A program made the translations under genes and the position numbers. A stretch of 46,201 bases of DNA from positions 38,176-84,376 of the forward strand of contig NZ_LGLN01000071.1 in the NCBI RefSeq assembly GCF_001293775.1, written 5' to 3'. Shown here piece after piece: positions 43,348-46,201 of the stretch. The notes under the pieces were generated by a model. That model made no database searches and was not told where the DNA came from. It saw only the letters and a list, made by a program, of their open reading frames with translations. Numbering within the stretch: the stretch's first letter is position 1; the number at the start of each line of letters is the position of its first letter. Source of the stretch: Pseudomonas syringae pv. cilantro (GTDB lineage Bacteria; Pseudomonadota; Gammaproteobacteria; Pseudomonadales; Pseudomonadaceae).

Positions 43348-45255
43348 ATGAGTGTGGAAACTCAAAAGGAAACCCTGGGCTTCCAGACCGAGGTAAAGCA
43401 GCTGCTGCACCTCATGATCCATTCGCTGTATTCCAACAAGGAAATCTTCCTTCGCGAATTGATCTCGAACGCGTCTGACGCGGTCGACAAATTGCGTTTT
43501 GAAGCGTTGTCCAAGCCTGAGCTGCTGGAAGGTGGCGCCGAGCTGAAGATCCGCGTGAGCTTCGACAAGGACGCGAAGACCGTTACCCTTGAAGACAACG
43601 GCATCGGTATGAGCCGTGAAGATGTGATCACCCATTTGGGCACCATCGCCAAGTCCGGTACCGCTGATTTCATGAAAAACCTGTCGGGCGACCAGAAGAA
43701 GGATTCGCACCTGATCGGTCAGTTCGGTGTGGGTTTTTACTCGGCATTCATCGTTGCTGATCAGGTCGAAGTGTTCAGCCGTCGTGCCGGCCTGCCAGCC
43801 AGCGAAGGCGTGCACTGGTCGTCCAAAGGCGAGGGCGAGTTCGAAGTCGCCAACGTCGAGAAAGCCGATCGCGGTACCCGTATCGTGCTGCACCTGAAAA
43901 ACGGTGAGGACGAGTTCGCAGATGGCTACCGTCTGCGCAACATTATCAAGAAATATTCCGACCACATTGCCTTGCCGATCGAGTTGCCCAAAGAGCAGGC
44001 TCCGGCAGCCGAGGGCGAAGAAGCACCGGCGCTTGAATGGGAAACCGTCAACCGCGCCAGCGCACTCTGGACCCGTCCGCGCACCGAGGTGAAGGATGAG
44101 GAATACCAAGAGTTCTACAAGCATGTCGCGCACGATTACGAGAATCCGCTGAGCTGGAGCCATAACAAGGTCGAAGGCAAGCTGGAATACACCTCGCTGC
44201 TGTACGTGCCAGCCCGCGCGCCGTTCGATCTGTATCAGCGTGAAGCGCCACGCGGCCTGAAACTGTACGTGCAACGCGTGTTCGTCATGGATCAGGCTGA
44301 GTCGTTTCTGCCGCTGTACATGCGCTTCGTCAAGGGCGTGGTCGATTCCAATGACTTGTCGCTGAACGTTTCCCGCGAAATCCTGCAGAAAGACCCGATC
44401 ATCGATTCGATGAAATCGGCGCTGACCAAGCGCGTGCTGGACATGCTGGAAAAACTGGCGAAAAACGAGCCGGAAAAGTACAAGGGTTTCTGGAAAAACT
44501 TCGGCCAGGTCCTCAAGGAAGGTCCGGCAGAAGACTTTGCCAACAAGGAAAAAATCGCCGGTCTGCTGCGTTTTGCATCGACGTCAGACGACAGCGGCGA
44601 GCAGAGTGTGTCTCTGGCCGAGTACCTGGCGCGTGCCAAGGAAGGTCAGGACAAGATCTATTACCTCACTGGCGAATCCTACGCGCAGGTCAAGAACAGC
44701 CCGCACCTTGAGGTCTTCCGCAAGAAAGGCATCGAAGTGCTGTTGCTCACCGACCGTATCGACGAGTGGCTGATGAGCTACCTGAGCGATTTCGACGGCA
44801 AGAGTTTTGTCGACGTGGCGCGCGGTGACCTGGACTTGGGCAATCTTGACTCCGAAGAGGACAAGAAGGCGCAGGAAGAGATCGCCAAAGATAAAGAAGG
44901 CCTGATCGAGCGCCTGAAAGCCTCGCTTGGTGATGCGGTGAGTGAAGTTAGGGTCTCCCATCGTCTGACCGATTCTCCAGCGATTCTGGCCATTGGCGAG
45001 CAGGACATGGGGCTGCAGATGCGTCAGATTCTGGAAGCCAGCGGGCAGAAAGTTCCGGAGTCGAAGCCGATCTTCGAGTTCAACCCGGCCCACCCGCTGA
45101 TCGGCAAGCTGGATGCGGAGCAGAGCGAAGAGCGTTTCGGTGATCTGTCGCACATCCTGTTCGATCAGGCAGCGCTGGCTGCGGGCGATAGCCTCAAGGA
45201 TCCTGCCGCTTACGTGCGCCGTCTGAACAAGTTGTTGGTAGAACTGTCGGTTTGA
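43348..45255 (+). CDS. htpG: Chaperone HtpG (Hsp90)
   Basis: HtpG is the cytoplasmic Hsp90, an ATP-driven dimeric chaperone. The 635-residue protein has the N-terminal GHKL ATPase domain ([51 protein letters not shown]), a middle domain ([45 protein letters not shown], catalytic Arg) and the C-terminal dimer domain. ATG at 43348 gives the usual [16 protein letters not shown]; an ATG two codons earlier (43342) is closer to GGAG and also possible. It is a single heat-shock unit. Confidence 0.97.
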   Translation: MSVETQKETLGFQTEVKQLLHLMIHSLYSNKEIFLRELISNASDAVDKLRFEALSKPELLEGGAELKIRVSFDKDAKTVTLEDNGIGMSREDVITHLGTIAKSGTADFMKNLSGDQKKDSHLIGQFGVGFYSAFIVADQVEVFSRRAGLPASEGVHWSSKGEGEFEVANVEKADRGTRIVLHLKNGEDEFADGYRLRNIIKKYSDHIALPIELPKEQAPAAEGEEAPALEWETVNRASALWTRPRTEVKDEEYQEFYKHVAHDYENPLSWSHNKVEGKLEYTSLLYVPARAPFDLYQREAPRGLKLYVQRVFVMDQAESFLPLYMRFVKGVVDSNDLSLNVSREILQKDPIIDSMKSALTKRVLDMLEKLAKNEPEKYKGFWKNFGQVLKEGPAEDFANKEKIAGLLRFASTSDDSGEQSVSLAEYLARAKEGQDKIYYLTGESYAQVKNSPHLEVFRKKGIEVLLLTDRIDEWLMSYLSDFDGKSFVDVARGDLDLGNLDSEEDKKAQEEIAKDKEGLIERLKASLGDAVSEVRVSHRLTDSPAILAIGEQDMGLQMRQILEASGQKVPESKPIFEFNPAHPLIGKLDAEQSEERFGDLSHILFDQAALAAGDSLKDPAAYVRRLNKLLVELSV

Positions 45256-45271
45256 TAGCCGGTTGACAAGG

Positions 45272-45294
45272 AACCCGCTTCGGCGGGTTTTTTG
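45272..45294 (+). terminator. Terminator after htpG
   Basis: AACCCGC, loop TTCG, GCGGGTT, then five further T. Confidence 0.9.
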
Positions 45295-45347
45295 TTTCAA
45301 ATGCCCGTGACACGTTTTTCCATCCTTTCAGTGATCAGGAGTCAGTA

Positions 45348-46076
45348 ATGAGCAGCACTATCAATGTACGTTCGGTGGTTTATCAGATTGATGGCCAGCC
45401 TTATGAAAGCCGTCTGGTGTACGACGCCAACGCGACTGCGCCGCAACCGGGCCTGCTAATGGCGCCCAACTGGATGGGCGTCAGCCAGGGCGCCGAGGAC
45501 ATTGCCAAGGCTGTGGCCGAGAAGGGTTATGTGGTGCTGCTGGCTGATCTTTACGGTCAGCAGGTTCGTCCGAGTAACAATGACGAGGCGGGCGCCGCCA
45601 TGACGCCGCTCAAGGAGGATCGTGCGCTGCTACGCAAGCGTATGCAGGCAGGACTTGACCAGTTGTTGAGTCAGGCAGATGTGTCGCTGGATACCGGCAA
45701 CATCGCAACCTTCGGCTTCTGCTTTGGTGGCTGCTGCTCGCTGGAGCTGGCGCGCACCGGTGCCGAACTGAAAGCCGCCATATCCTTCCACGGCACACTG
45801 GACACGCCGAACCCGGCCGATGCAAAAAACATCAAGGGCTCGGTGCTGGTCCTGCACGGCGCTTCCGACCCATTAGTGCCGAAGGAGCAGTTGCCTGCTT
45901 TCGAAGACGAAATGAACGCCGCCGGCGTCGACTGGCAGTTGCACAGCTACGGCGGAGCATTCCACTCATTCACCGACCCGCACGCCAATGTGCCAGGCAT
46001 GATGATGTACGACGCCAAAGTGTCCGCACGTGCGTTCAAGTCGATGCATGATTTGCTGGGTGAAGTGTTCGGTTAA
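45348..46076 (+). CDS. Dienelactone hydrolase family protein
   Basis: The 242-residue alpha/beta hydrolase has the Cys-Asp-His triad of the family: nucleophile in FGFCFGGCCSLE (G-x-C-x-G), Asp in LHGASDPLVP and His in AFHSFTDP. Dienelactone hydrolases open lactone rings in chloroaromatic breakdown, but the many housekeeping members have unknown substrates, and no aromatic pathway genes adjoin this one. The same gene follows htpG in P. aeruginosa (PA1597, recalled). CAGGAG precedes the ATG. The final 125 bases of the window (46077-46201) show no gene. Confidence 0.9.
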   Translation: MSSTINVRSVVYQIDGQPYESRLVYDANATAPQPGLLMAPNWMGVSQGAEDIAKAVAEKGYVVLLADLYGQQVRPSNNDEAGAAMTPLKEDRALLRKRMQAGLDQLLSQADVSLDTGNIATFGFCFGGCCSLELARTGAELKAAISFHGTLDTPNPADAKNIKGSVLVLHGASDPLVPKEQLPAFEDEMNAAGVDWQLHSYGGAFHSFTDPHANVPGMMMYDAKVSARAFKSMHDLLGEVFG

Positions 46077-46201
46077 AGCCGGACGTTCTGCGTGCGATCT
46101 TGCGTGCGCGGTGAGTCACATCTATGCCTCAGCACCGCGTCATGGCTTACCCGCAGTCATTGCACATAAATGCTTTTTTATCGCGATGGCACTGACGACG
46201 C

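Noticed and set aside
46077..46201. Imperfect GCGGTG/CACCGC pairing near 46110-46135 as a terminator after the hydrolase gene
   Set aside because: The stem is interrupted by mismatches and no T-run follows it closely.

Overview
The window reads as chromosomal DNA of a fluorescent pseudomonad, most likely of the Pseudomonas syringae type. The evidence is the set of GC-rich, Pseudomonas-like proteins (DgoKAD, BrnQ/BraB type carrier, PsrA-like operator, AlgU-like promoter), the gltA-sdhCDAB-sucAB-lpdG-sucCD order, and short REP-type palindromes built on GACGC-AGA-GCGTC and TTCGCGAACAAG. No tRNA, rRNA, CRISPR array, insertion sequence or phage gene was seen. Almost all of the sequence is coding, and most genes belong to central metabolism.

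Layout. 1-279: REP-like hairpins. 280-2294: acyl-CoA thioesterase, a frameshifted dusC, and the small heat-shock gene ibpA with a sigma-32 promoter and a likely ROSE thermometer. 2375-5486 (minus): a PAS-PAS-GGDEF-EAL protein and a LysR regulator, the latter divergent from leuC. 5632-10112: leuC-leuD-leuB-asd (leucine and aspartate-family amino acid synthesis). 10279-15628: a D-galactonate catabolic cluster dgoK-dgoA-dgoD-transporter-IclR regulator. 15640-17766: a zinc alcohol dehydrogenase and a divergent AraC-type regulator. 17812-21647: ETF-ubiquinone oxidoreductase divergent from etfB-etfA, with a PsrA-like operator between. 21782-23786: an uncharacterised envelope operon (periplasmic binding protein, small lipoprotein, OmpA-like lipoprotein). 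24009-27228: a MocR-type regulator, a lipoprotein, a cysteine-cluster protein and a START-domain protein. 27290-40390: the TCA block, gltA divergent from sdhCDAB-sucAB-lpdG-sucCD. 40489-46076: GNAT acetyltransferase, branched-chain amino acid carrier, small lipoprotein with an AlgU-like promoter, htpG, dienelactone hydrolase.

How the parts fit. The etf genes deliver electrons from acyl-CoA dehydrogenases to ubiquinone, and the sdh/suc block oxidises the resulting acetyl units. The dgo enzymes turn D-galactonate into pyruvate and glyceraldehyde 3-phosphate. Two heat-shock genes at opposite ends (ibpA, htpG) carry sigma-32 promoters with the same 13-bp spacer. The most interesting signals are regulatory: structured leaders before sdhC, sucA and sucC, a possible A-tract frameshift at the sdhC start, a 15-codon leader ORF whose stop overlaps the brnQ start, a PsrA-like site, direct repeats next to the AraC gene, and the broken dusC. 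I found no wholly new multi-gene system; the closest candidate is the 21782-23786 envelope operon. All homology statements are from reading the proteins, without database searches.
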